21,016 nt of DNA from JAQICX01 sp964441455 (GTDB lineage Bacteria; Verrucomicrobiota; Kiritimatiellia; JAQICX01). Location: positions 1 to 21,016 of the forward strand of contig CAYTUX010000047.1 in assembly GCA_964441455.1 (NCBI GenBank), in the 5' to 3' direction. Under the pieces are notes generated by a model. That model was not told where the DNA came from. It ran no database searches and worked only from the letters and a program-made list of their open reading frames with translations. Of the stretch, positions 7,707 through 14,671 are shown in pieces; within the stretch, counting starts at the first letter, position 1, and every line of letters starts with the position of its first letter. Made by a program: the position numbers and the translations under genes.

Positions 7707-9419
7707 CTAAATCCTATCCAATGTCCCAATTCCCAAAAGCTTTAATCCCGATTTTATAACACTTGCAACAATCTTGCAAAGCTTTAAACGACTCTCACGA
7801 ACACCATCTTCTGCTTTTATAAACGGAAGAGTTTGATAAAAAGTGCTGTAAATTTGTGATAATTCGTAAATATAATCAGCAATAACATTTGGCTTATAGG
7901 TTGATGTGGCTAAAAGAACCGCATCAGAAAACCGAACAACCTTCATTGCCAACGCCCTTTCAACAGGCTCTTGAAGCTGTAAATCAAACTCATCCAAATT
8001 ACTGTCGGGATACATCTCTGCATATTTATCAAGTACACTTGCAATTCGTGCATAGGCATATTGAAGATAAGGTCCCGAGTTCCCATCAAGTGAAAGTGCC
8101 TTTTCCCAGGTAAAAGTCACAAGTGACTGGGGATTCTGACTTAAGTCAGCATACTTAACTGCTCCGATACCAACTACCTCTGCAATTTCTCGCATCTTTT
8201 CTTCACTCATATCTGAGTGACCCTTAACTAAATCGTATGCTCGGCTCTCTGCTTCATCAAGAAGCTTTTCAAGCTTAATAACATTTCCTTCCCTAGTAGA
8301 AAAAGTTGCTTCAGGCAATCTCATCAAACCAAACCATACATGCACAAGTTCAGCTTCGATACCAAGCATAGAACAAATTCTGAAAAACTGTTTGAAATGC
8401 AGCTGCTGTCTCTCATCTGTAACATAAATAATCTTTTCCGGATTAAATTCCTCAACTCTGGTCATCACTGTTGCAATATCAGTAGTTGCATAATTTGAAG
8501 CACCATCTGTCTTACGAACAATACACAAAGGTAATTTTTCCTCTTCAGGAAACTCAACAACCATTGCCCCTTGACTAATTGAAGTAATTCCTTGTTCATC
8601 CATAAGACAAATAATATCTTTGAGCATATCATTGTAATAACTCTCGCCTCGCATCTGATCAAATTCAATATCAAGTCTCTTATAAACTCTATCAAACTCA
8701 GATAAACTCAACGATACAAATTTCTTCCACATTGCAAGATTTTCTTCATCACCCCTCTGAAGCTTAACAAGTTCTGCTCGACACTGATTCAGCCAATCTT
8801 CATCTTCCTTTGCCCTACCATAACTCTTAACATAAAGACGCTCAAGTTCCTCAATTGGATTCTCTTCCAAAGCCTTTTCATCAAGAAAATTCTTATATCC
8901 CATAATAATTATACCAAACTGAGTTCCCCAATCACCAATATGATTGTCTGCAATTACATTATATCCCAAAAACCGGTGAAGACGATCCAATGCATTACCG
9001 ATAATTGTTGAACGAATATGACCTATATGCATAGGTTTTGCAACATTCGGACTTGAATAGTCAAGAATAACAGTCTTTCCCTCTCCAACTTGAGGTGTTT
9101 TGAACTTTTCATCCTTTGATATATCTAAAATATAATCTGCAAGCCAATCTGTCTTAATATAAATATTAATAAATCCGGGACCGGCAATCTCAACCCTCTC
9201 AATATATTCAGGAGTCTCAATAACATCAATAACCCCTTGAGAAATCATACGAGGAGATTTACGCAACTCCTTCGCCAAGGACATAGAATTGTTGCACTGA
9301 TAATCACCAAAATCAGCATTGGACGTGGCGACAACAACAACATCAGAAACATCCAGTTCCGGATACGCAGACTTGAACGACAACTGCATCCATTCATTTA
9401 ACATATCTTTTAATAACAT
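7707..9419 (-). CDS. argS: Arginine--tRNA ligase
   Basis: A 570-residue class I arginyl-tRNA synthetase that charges tRNA-Arg. The N-terminal tRNA-recognition domain ends with EIAGPGFINIYI; the catalytic site shows DYSSPNVAKPMHIGH (HIGH signature near residue 131) and DNHIGDWGTQFG. The KMSKS loop is the ArgS type, FSTREGNVIKL. The C-terminal anticodon domain holds SGPYLQYAYARI and ends GIGTLDRI. It is complete. The open frame extends one codon to a TTG at 9422, but the adjacent ATG at 9419, with GAGAG upstream, is the better start. A weak promoter may lie at 9444-9473. First gene of the leftward block that continues into tolB. Confidence 0.97.
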   Translation of the reverse strand: MLLKDMLNEWMQLSFKSAYPELDVSDVVVVATSNADFGDYQCNNSMSLAKELRKSPRMISQGVIDVIETPEYIERVEIAGPGFINIYIKTDWLADYILDISKDEKFKTPQVGEGKTVILDYSSPNVAKPMHIGHIRSTIIGNALDRLHRFLGYNVIADNHIGDWGTQFGIIIMGYKNFLDEKALEENPIEELERLYVKSYGRAKEDEDWLNQCRAELVKLQRGDEENLAMWKKFVSLSLSEFDRVYKRLDIEFDQMRGESYYNDMLKDIICLMDEQGITSISQGAMVVEFPEEEKLPLCIVRKTDGASNYATTDIATVMTRVEEFNPEKIIYVTDERQQLHFKQFFRICSMLGIEAELVHVWFGLMRLPEATFSTREGNVIKLEKLLDEAESRAYDLVKGHSDMSEEKMREIAEVVGIGAVKYADLSQNPQSLVTFTWEKALSLDGNSGPYLQYAYARIASVLDKYAEMYPDSNLDEFDLQLQEPVERALAMKVVRFSDAVLLATSTYKPNVIADYIYELSQIYSTFYQTLPFIKAEDGVRESRLKLCKIVASVIKSGLKLLGIGTLDRI

Positions 9420-9443
9420 CAAACTCTCTCAATCAAAATAAAA

Positions 9444-9473
9444 TTTATAAAATCTTTTTTTTAATAACTTGAA
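9444..9473 (-). promoter_or_regulatory. Possible argS promoter
   Basis: Read on the minus strand, TTCAAG (9473-9468) and TATAAA (9449-9444) are 18 nt apart, about 25 nt before argS. The match is only moderate in AT-rich DNA. Confidence 0.35.
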
Positions 9474-9562
9474 TAATGATATCAACATTCACCTTAAAAA
9501 ACAATACCAAATATTCACATCGCCTACTTAATTAATAAACCATAAAATAGTTATCAGCAGAA

Positions 9563-9579
9563 CCCCCTACCCCCCCCCC
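9563..9579. repeat. C-rich homopolymer tract
   Basis: Five C, TA, then ten C in a row, in the spacer between divergent argS and rpsU. Long C runs in AT-rich DNA slip in replication and sequencing. Confidence 0.8.
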
Positions 9580-9587
9580 ACATATCT

Positions 9588-9623
9588 GTACATCAAGTCC
9601 ATAATGTCCATCAAGTCCATTCC
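9588..9623. repeat. Four 9-bp tandem units, consensus GTCCATNNN
   Basis: Units are GTACATCAA, GTCCATAAT, GTCCATCAA and GTCCATTCC: the first six bases are conserved and the last three vary. Two more GTCCATNNN units occur at 15282-15299, so the repeat is dispersed between spacers. Confidence 0.75.
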
Positions 9624-9669
9624 TATTAAAAAAAACATACACCTTAAATTTTCTGTTGAATACTATTTC

Positions 9670-9796
9670 GGTCAGCGAGGATGCTGACCCTCCATGTTAA
9701 AGCTGTAATTTAACATTAATTTGCACTGTTCGCACGGGAGCGACGATGTCCTCATCGTCATGCAAAACCAAATATAAGGAGCGTAGCGATTTCCTT
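9670..9796. repeat. BIME-like element copy 2 (most complete)
   Basis: Left hairpin GGTCAGC-GAGGAT-GCTGACC (9670-9689) is followed at once by CTCC (9690-9693), so GGAG abuts it on the minus strand. A 43-nt core (9697-9739) matches 35 of 43 positions of 6295-6337. Then GGAG (9737-9740), one C, and the right hairpin GACGATG-TCCT-CATCGTC (9742-9759). A third hairpin AAGGA/TCCTT around GCGTAGCG ends at 9796. The 60-nt right part (9735-9794) aligns with 17936-17996. Two GGAG-based hairpins pointing outward is the layout of a BIME. Confidence 0.75.
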
Positions 9797-9800
9797 TTAA

Positions 9801-9817
9801 ATACTCCAACGGAGTAT
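9801..9817. repeat. Hairpin ATACTCC-AAC-GGAGTAT
   Basis: Perfect 7-bp stem with a 3-nt loop, next to TAGG-TAG-CCTA (9822-9832), in the rest of the argS-rpsU spacer. No gene is needed to explain 9820-9960. Confidence 0.55.
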
Positions 9818-9966
9818 ATCATAGGTAGCCTAGGTTAAATTTTCCTGCCCACGGAGTGCAGACAATCTAACTCTCTAACATTCTAACTGAATTCCAAATG
9901 GCTTTACAAAATAGAACAGCAACAAAACAATCAATCCAAAAAATGAGAAAAACTAAGAAAAAACAA

Positions 9967-9995
9967 TTGACTGTTATTAACAATAATTATATACT
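9967..9995 (+). promoter_or_regulatory. rpsU promoter
   Basis: TTGACT (9967-9972) and TATACT (9990-9995) are separated by 17 nt and each differs from consensus by one base. Transcription would start near 10002, giving a leader of about 40 nt before the GTG at 10042. It lies inside a longer open frame that begins at 9898, which argues that the longer frame is not translated. Confidence 0.75.
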
Positions 9996-10041
9996 TGTAC
10001 CCCTTAATAAAAATATAACCATTGAAGGGAGTGAATTAAAC

Positions 10042-10233
10042 GTGGTAGTCATCAAAATCAAAAAAGGTGAGTCTATTGAGAAATCTTTAAGAAAACTCAA
10101 GAAAACCATGGATCGTGAAGGAACAATGAAAATACTTCGTGCGAATCGTTATTTTGAAAAACCTTCAGAAAAGAAACGCAAGAAGTCAGCCAGAGCTAGA
10201 GCTAGAAAAAGAATGCTTTCTTCACAAAATTAA
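10042..10233 (+). CDS. rpsU: 30S ribosomal protein bS21
   Basis: A 63-residue small basic protein of the bS21 family, part of the 30S subunit near the anti-Shine-Dalgarno sequence and involved in initiation. It shows the family order: a beta strand (VVIKIKKGESIEKSLRKLKK), then GTMKILRANRYFEKPSEK, and a Lys/Arg-rich tail ending ARARKRMLSSQN. An in-frame ATG 48 codons upstream (9898) would give a 111-residue protein, but it has no ribosome site, its extra part does not look like bS21, and a strong promoter lies inside it. The GTG at 10042 has AAGGGAG ten nt upstream and gives the usual family length, so I chose it. A strong terminator follows, so it is probably monocistronic. Confidence 0.92.
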   Translation: MVVIKIKKGESIEKSLRKLKKTMDREGTMKILRANRYFEKPSEKKRKKSARARARKRMLSSQN

Positions 10234-10241
10234 TTCCTTGT

Positions 10242-10268
10242 AAAGCTCCCTACGGGAGCTTTTTTTTT
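10242..10268 (+). terminator. rpsU rho-independent terminator
   Basis: AAAGCTCCC-TAC-GGGAGCTTT, a 9-bp stem with a 3-nt loop, runs into eight or more T. It begins eight nt after the rpsU stop codon. Confidence 0.95.
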
Positions 10269-10305
10269 GCTTTAAATAAAACCTTATTTTTGTCAGAAAA
10301 CCTTA

Positions 10306-10418
10306 GTTTTCTGGTCTCGGACCCCGACCCTACAAACAACTGCAAATCAATTAGCGTTGTTTAGAGGATCAGCAACTGTAGGGCGGGGCTGCCGAAAACA
10401 GCATCCAACCAGAAAAAC
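10306..10418. repeat. Large structured element with inverted GTAG boxes
   Basis: Nested inverted repeats: GTTTTCTGG (10306-10314) with CCAGAAAAAC (10409-10418, one extra A); CCCCGACCCTACA with TGTAGGGCGGGG; and an inner AAACAAC/GTTGTTT. The CTAC at 10330 and GTAG at 10378 form an inverted pair, each leading outward into a small GC-rich hairpin (GGTC/GACC on the minus strand, GGC/GCC on the plus strand). This matches a REP pair with the classical GTAG box, or it could be a structured RNA or a MITE. Confidence 0.6.
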
Positions 10419-10445
10419 AAAAAATAATAACCTGCAGAAAACTTT

Positions 10446-10473
10446 TTGCAAAATATATTTTTAATGTTATACT
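10446..10473 (+). promoter_or_regulatory. Promoter for the isomerase/epimerase gene, possibly leaderless
   Basis: TTGCAA (10446-10451) and TATACT (10468-10473) are 16 nt apart. The ATG begins only 10 nt after the -10 box and no ribosome site is visible, so the mRNA would have a leader of about 3-5 nt. Confidence 0.55.
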
Positions 10474-10483
10474 ATTAAACATT

Positions 10484-11398
10484 ATGAAACTTTCAGTATC
10501 AACACATTGGAATGCACATCGCCATAACAATGGCTACTCAATGGTTCAGGAAATTCTTGAACTTGGCATCCAAAATATCGAACTTGGTTACAATACCCAT
10601 CAACATATGATTAACGGTGTCAAAGAGGCCATCCAAAAAGATGGTGTGCAAGTAACAAGCCTGCATAATTTCTGCCCCGTACCAATGGGAACTCAAGGAC
10701 ATCCGGAAGCATTCCTCCTTGGTTCTTCCAGAAAACAGGAAAGACAATCTGCAATCTACCATATAACTAAAACAATAGAGCTTGCTTCAGAATTGAATGC
10801 AAAAGCTATTGTTGTTCATACAGCAAGAGTAAAAACACCTTTTGTCTCCACATATGACCTGATCAGACTAATTGAACTTGACAAAAAAAAGAGCAAAAAA
10901 TACGAAAAAACAAAAGCAAAACTCATAACACGCAGAGAAAAAAGAGCGGAAAAACAGATGAATGTGCTTCTGACCGCACTTGAAACTCTTGTTCCAATAC
11001 TTGAAAAGCATAAGGTAACAATGGGACTGGAAATCTTACCAACATGGGATGCAATCCCAAGTGAACATGAAATTCCTCAAATCATCGAGCATTGCAAATC
11101 AGAATACATCAAAGGATGGTACGATATCGGACATGTGCAGATCAGAGAAAATCTGGGACTTGTAAATCAGAAAAAAATTCTGCCGAAACTATCTCCGCAT
11201 ATAGCAGGATTTCATATACACGATGTAATATATCCAGGACTAGATCACCAAATTCCCGGAACAGGAGAAGTAGACTTTCAGATCTTCAACCCATACATCC
11301 AAAATAAAATATTGGTCATTGAACCGGCAACTCAATTCTCTGATAAACAGCTCAAACCGGGAATAGACCACATAAAAAAACAGTGGAACATTGAATAA
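10484..11398 (+). CDS. Sugar phosphate isomerase/epimerase-type TIM barrel (AP endonuclease 2 family)
   Basis: A 304-residue xylose-isomerase-like TIM barrel. It starts directly with a beta strand (KLSVSTHW), so the first ATG is right. Putative metal ligands are in the expected order: Glu183 in MGLEILPTWD, Asp214 and His217 in GWYDIGHVQI, His244/His246 in GFHIHDV and Glu280 in LVIEPATQ. These enzymes move a carbonyl or invert a centre on sugars or polyols using divalent metal; the family also contains endonuclease IV, but the overall pattern is closer to the sugar enzymes. An unusual Lys/Arg-rich insertion at about 134-158 (LDKKKSKKYEKTKAK onward) looks like a charged helical lid or hairpin. 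The substrate cannot be named. No gene partner is adjacent. Confidence 0.8.
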   Translation: MKLSVSTHWNAHRHNNGYSMVQEILELGIQNIELGYNTHQHMINGVKEAIQKDGVQVTSLHNFCPVPMGTQGHPEAFLLGSSRKQERQSAIYHITKTIELASELNAKAIVVHTARVKTPFVSTYDLIRLIELDKKKSKKYEKTKAKLITRREKRAEKQMNVLLTALETLVPILEKHKVTMGLEILPTWDAIPSEHEIPQIIEHCKSEYIKGWYDIGHVQIRENLGLVNQKKILPKLSPHIAGFHIHDVIYPGLDHQIPGTGEVDFQIFNPYIQNKILVIEPATQFSDKQLKPGIDHIKKQWNIE

Positions 11399-11611
11399 GT
11401 GATTAATTGCATCCCATACAAAGTCGAACCATCGGTTAGCACCTTCAATATTACGAGCTAAACCTGCCAAACCAGGGAAGTTCAAAACCAAGCTTTTAAA
11501 AAATCATCCCTGCCTGAACAGAAAATTAAGCGTCCATTAATCGATCTATCTGTTTAAACTAACTTTTTCCGTCTCTCCGCTAGCCGGTTTTCAGGCTGCA
11601 GTTGAACTATA
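11399..11611. other. Spacer with possible coding remnant
   Basis: No intact gene. On the minus strand, 11400-11491 encodes protein-like text (NFPGLAGLARN, then RWFDFVWDAI) that runs into the tail of the preceding gene. It has no start signal and no full domain, so it may be a gene remnant, or it may be chance. No terminator was found after the isomerase/epimerase gene. Confidence 0.3.
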
Positions 11612-11709
11612 TTCTGGTTGCAAAGCGAAAGATGGGCTGATATCGCAAGTTGTTGTTTGAGCAAGAATGGCTTTCCAAAACTAAACTGCAACAAAAGTGC
11701 CAACCAGAA
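11612..11709. repeat. Element bounded by TTCTGGTTG / CAACCAGAA
   Basis: A 9-bp perfect inverted repeat TTCTGGTTG (11612-11620) and CAACCAGAA (11701-11709) encloses about 80 nt. Its right end (CCAACCAGAAAAA) also ends the element at 10306-10418, and both left ends contain TTCTGG. They may be two diverged members of one short inverted-repeat family. Confidence 0.5.
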
Positions 11710-11744
11710 AAAAAGGTTAAAATTAAAAAGAAACCATTATTTTA

Positions 11745-11773
11745 TTGTAAAAATTACTTTTCTTCCATACAAT
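11745..11773 (+). promoter_or_regulatory. Promoter for the M24 peptidase gene
   Basis: TTGTAA (11745-11750) and TACAAT (11768-11773) are separated by 17 nt, 33 nt before the ATG. Confidence 0.6.
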
Positions 11774-11805
11774 TCCATTAAATCAATTTTTAGGAAAAAA
11801 ACTAA

Positions 11806-13002
11806 ATGGACGAAATAAAATTAATACCAAAAGTTGAGCTGAACAATAGAATTAATTCTTTTATAAAAAATATGACGGAGTACGACCCGGAGTGGTCTAT
11901 TGCTGTCATTATGTCAAAAGTCAATTTATACTACTTCACCGGAACTCTACAAAATGGTGTGCTAATTATACCAAGAGACAAAACCCCAACATTTTTTGTC
12001 CATCGAAGTTTTGAGAGAGCGTTGCTTGAATCAGACTTCAATGACATAAGAGACATAACAAGTTTTAGGGATATTCCTTCAAGTTTCTGGACAATAAAGA
12101 CGGCATATATAGAAACAGAGCGTATTCCACTAGCACACTATGCAAGACTAAATAAATATTCAAATTTTGAGAATGTAAAGTCGGTTGACAATGTTGTTCT
12201 TAAAACAAGATCCATAAAAAGCAAATTAGAAATAGATTTTATGAAACATGCAGGAAACATACAGGCTGACATTCTGGAAAATATTGTTCCCTCAATCCTG
12301 CGTACAGGTATGACAGAGACAGATCTTGCAAGTCATATGCAACAGGCTTTTCTCCGGCATGGCTGCCATGGTGTCTGCAGAGTTCGCTCTTTTGGTGGCG
12401 AACTGTATATGGGGCAAGTCTGTTTTGGAGAGTCTGCGCTATATCCAAATCCATTTAATGGTCCGGGTGGTGTACGAGGATTGTCCCCTGCAGCTCCTTT
12501 CTTTGCTTCCCATGAACGGAGATTAAAAGAGATTGATATAATTTCTGCCGATTGCGGGGCAACATTTCATGGCTACCATACTGACAAAACTGTTACATAT
12601 GCATATGGAGCTCCATTATCAGAAAAAGCAATGGATGCACAAAAAAAATGCTTGGAAATACAACTTGAAGTCAGAGATATGCTCAAACCAGGAGTGGTTG
12701 CAGGAGAAGTTTATAATAATATTATTGCAAAACAACCAAAAGATTTTCTTCATTCATTTATGGGAATTGGTCCTTCTCAAGTTAAGTTTATTGGGCATGG
12801 CGTTGGACTGGAAATAGACGAATTTCCCGTAATAACATCCAAATGGACTGATGTAATTGAAGAAAATATGGTTATCGCCATTGAACCCAAATCATGGATT
12901 GTTAATGAAGGAATGGTGGGAGTAGAAAACACATTTTTGATAACCCCAAATGGTGGCGAATGTATTACCGGAAATGAAAATGCGTTGATTAATAAATTTT
13001 GA
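11806..13002 (+). CDS. M24 family metallopeptidase (Xaa-Pro aminopeptidase/dipeptidase-like)
   Basis: A 398-residue pita-bread metallopeptidase. The N-terminal creatinase-like domain (about 1-140) contains NLYYFTGTLQNG. The C-terminal M24 domain carries all five dinuclear-metal ligands: Asp249 in ISADCGATFHGYHTD, Asp260 at the end of that motif, His331 in GHGVGLEIDEFP, Glu360 in IAIEPKSW and Glu374 in VGVENTFLI. The family removes an N-terminal residue before proline or splits Xaa-Pro dipeptides in the cytoplasm; which of these cannot be told. No signal peptide. AGGA lies about 10 nt before the ATG. It stands alone between two repeat-bearing spacers. Confidence 0.9.
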   Translation: MDEIKLIPKVELNNRINSFIKNMTEYDPEWSIAVIMSKVNLYYFTGTLQNGVLIIPRDKTPTFFVHRSFERALLESDFNDIRDITSFRDIPSSFWTIKTAYIETERIPLAHYARLNKYSNFENVKSVDNVVLKTRSIKSKLEIDFMKHAGNIQADILENIVPSILRTGMTETDLASHMQQAFLRHGCHGVCRVRSFGGELYMGQVCFGESALYPNPFNGPGGVRGLSPAAPFFASHERRLKEIDIISADCGATFHGYHTDKTVTYAYGAPLSEKAMDAQKKCLEIQLEVRDMLKPGVVAGEVYNNIIAKQPKDFLHSFMGIGPSQVKFIGHGVGLEIDEFPVITSKWTDVIEENMVIAIEPKSWIVNEGMVGVENTFLITPNGGECITGNENALINKF

Positions 13003-13019
13003 GATGACATGTAAAATGA

Positions 13020-13108
13020 CAATGAGCTCATTGCCGCTCCCGAGCAAAAAAACAATACTTTAACGCAGCATCGGGAGCGAGACTCGAGTTTACGAGAGAG
13101 GCTTTAAC
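13020..13108. repeat. BIME-like element copy 3
   Basis: The 14-bp palindrome CAATGAGCTCATTG (13020-13033) precedes CGCTCCCGA (13035-13043), which pairs with TCGGGAGCG (13071-13079); a right hairpin CTCG/CGAG (13083-13096) follows. So CTCC and GGAG form an inverted pair with an outward hairpin on each side. The core contains ACTTTAAC, and GGCTTTAACC follows at 13100-13109, both related to the AGCTTTAA core of the other copies. Confidence 0.6.
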
Positions 13109-13129
13109 CACACACGATCAACAAAAGTG

Positions 13130-13213
13130 AGGCTGAAGCCTGCAACAAAAAGAAGTGCAGTGACAAAATATAAACAATAGGGTGAAACAATGTATTCAAC
13201 TGCTAAAGCAGTT
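13130..13213. repeat. Two small hairpins before the LolA-like gene
   Basis: AGGCT-GA-AGCCT (13130-13141) shares its sequence with the def-upstream palindrome. AACTGC-TAAA-GCAGTT (13198-13213) lies just upstream of the -35 box of the next gene and could be an operator or a weak terminator. Confidence 0.45.
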
Positions 13214-13220
13214 TCCTTCA

Positions 13221-13248
13221 TTGAATATTGAAAAATGTGTGCTATATT
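13221..13248 (+). promoter_or_regulatory. Promoter of the LolA-like/MFS operon
   Basis: TTGAAT (13221-13226) and TATATT (13243-13248) are 16 nt apart; transcription would start near 13255, about 20 nt before the ATG at 13276. It lies inside an in-frame extension from a TTG at 13228, so that extension is unlikely to be translated. Confidence 0.55.
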
Positions 13249-13275
13249 CTTACAAAAAAAAAGAAAGTAATAAAA

Positions 13276-14037
13276 ATGAATATGAAAAAAATATTAACTA
13301 TGGCTACAACCGCAACATTGAGCGGAACTGTACTTGCCGGAAATACAATAATTGACAATATTATCAAACAATACTCAAAAATTCATTCAGTTTCGTGCGT
13401 TGTCTCAAGAACAATAACTTTCAACGAACTGGAAAATCGACTATTAAGCAGAGTCTATTATGAACGCCCAAATAAACTGCATGTTCAACAAACAGCTCCG
13501 CTGAAAAGAAGAATAGTTTGCGATGGAACAAATTTCTTCTATTATATAAAAGGTGATCCAAAAGGCTATTCGCAGCCTGTAGATAAACTTTCTGAAAAAC
13601 AAATTATCGAATTGCAAAAAATACCTGGCTCACCTGAAGATATATTGTATCGTTTAGTTGACCTGAAACCTGAAAAATTGCCCGGAAATGAAGAGTTCCC
13701 AACACAACTTGCATATACAACAACAAATAAACTCAATATTATTATATTCATAGATGATAATAAATTAATTAAAAAAATACATTTCTTTGAAAATAAAAAA
13801 CTTACAAAACTTACTTCCTCTTATGAATATAACAATTTTATAGAAGCTATACCAGGAGTTTTTGTTCCAACAACTCATATAATGACTGTAAATATTGATG
13901 ATAAAACAAGAACTGAAAATGCAAAATTTTCTCACTATAAAGCAAATGGTCCAATACCGCAGTCGCTATTTAATGCTAAACCATTTTTTGAAGGTGTTGA
14001 ATTCGTAGACTCTTTTAAGAAGATTTATGAGGAATAA
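13276..14037 (+). CDS. LolA-like exported protein
   Basis: A 253-residue protein with a signal peptide (MNMKKILTMATTATLSG, cleavage near VLAG-N). The mature part resembles the LolA/LolB-like half-barrel family: an amphipathic first helix (IIDNIIKQYSKIHSV), strands ending VYYERPNKLHV, then IVCDGTNFFYYI and a Pro-rich turn PGSPEDILYRLVD. LolA carries lipoproteins across the periplasm; this copy is too diverged to assign as true LolA and could be a DUF2092-type relative. The ATG at 13276 is preferred over a TTG at 13228 because the promoter lies between them; an ATG two codons later is also possible. Its stop overlaps the MFS start by 11 nt, so the two are coupled. Confidence 0.6.
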   Translation: MNMKKILTMATTATLSGTVLAGNTIIDNIIKQYSKIHSVSCVVSRTITFNELENRLLSRVYYERPNKLHVQQTAPLKRRIVCDGTNFFYYIKGDPKGYSQPVDKLSEKQIIELQKIPGSPEDILYRLVDLKPEKLPGNEEFPTQLAYTTTNKLNIIIFIDDNKLIKKIHFFENKKLTKLTSSYEYNNFIEAIPGVFVPTTHIMTVNIDDKTRTENAKFSHYKANGPIPQSLFNAKPFFEGVEFVDSFKKIYEE

Positions 14038-14671
14038 TTTAAAGTTCAGTCGATATGACTATGGACAATTTGGCTCTTATTTCAGCTATGCAGCCGGAAC
14101 AGTCGTAATACCCGTTGCTCTTGTTGCAATCTCACAACAGCTCGGCTTCTCTTTAGAAAAAGGAGGAATGACTGCCGGTGGTGCATTGCAAATAGCAAGA
14201 ACAATCTCAATTTTATTTATGATGTTGTTCTGTGGTTTTCTGGGTGGGCAATTTGGCAAGAGAATTACCTTAGGCTACTCTGTCCTTGCAATGGGTATCG
14301 GCATCGGACTTTGTGCAATAGCTCCAAATTACTCTATTCTATTTATTGCAATTCTAATTGCTGGTTTTGGTGAAGGTGTTATAGAGGGACTGGCAACTCC
14401 TTTTACTCATGACTTGCATGTTCATGAAGAACCAGGCAGATATATTAGCTTTTCTCATGGATTCTGGTCTGTAGGAATTTTTGTTACTGTTCTTTTAACA
14501 GGCTGGTTGATGTTCATAGGTATATCATGGCGATATATCGTAGCCGGAGTTGCTGCATTCGGAATTTTTACATCAATGATTTTTCTCTTGCCTGCAAGAA
14601 AAAAAACAAACATCCTGTGCATAAAGATATCGTCAAACCTAAAGTTATTATTCAACAAACAAAAGAAATAA
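14027..14671 (+). CDS. MFS transporter, N-terminal part (frame broken at A8)
   Basis: The first part of a 12-helix Major Facilitator transporter. Helices run from GSYFSYAAGTVVIPVALVAI onward, with the loop GGQFGKRITLGYS after the second helix, and a motif GFGEGVIEGLATPF followed by SFSHGFWSVGIFV like that of fucose-permease-type sugar transporters. About residue 190, at PARKK, the frame continues into a non-membrane tail and stops at 14671. The proper continuation is in the -1 frame from the A8 run (14599-14606) to 15267; joined, it would be 413 residues, a normal MFS length. The codons AGA AAA AAA ACA make A AAA AAA, a known slippery heptamer. Mutation, sequencing error, programmed frameshift or transcriptional slippage all fit. 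AAGAAG precedes the ATG, which overlaps the LolA-like gene by 11 nt. Confidence 0.85.
   Translation: MRNNLKFSRYDYGQFGSYFSYAAGTVVIPVALVAISQQLGFSLEKGGMTAGGALQIARTISILFMMLFCGFLGGQFGKRITLGYSVLAMGIGIGLCAIAPNYSILFIAILIAGFGEGVIEGLATPFTHDLHVHEEPGRYISFSHGFWSVGIFVTVLLTGWLMFIGISWRYIVAGVAAFGIFTSMIFLLPARKKTNILCIKISSNLKLLFNKQKK

Noticed and set aside
9898..10041. N-terminal extension of rpsU from an upstream ATG
   Set aside because: Lacks a ribosome site, does not resemble bS21 and contains the rpsU promoter.
11400..11470. GGTTCGA on the minus strand as a possible tRNA T-loop
   Set aside because: No acceptor or anticodon stem can be formed around it.
11240..11491. Minus-strand open frame with NFPGLAGLARN and RWFDFVWDAI
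   Set aside because: Half of it is antisense to the isomerase/epimerase gene and it has no start signal. Only 11400-11491 looks protein-like, so I list it as a possible remnant, not a gene.
11618..11818. 66-residue open frame before the M24 peptidase
   Set aside because: Basic low-complexity text overlapping an inverted-repeat element and the peptidase promoter; no ribosome site.
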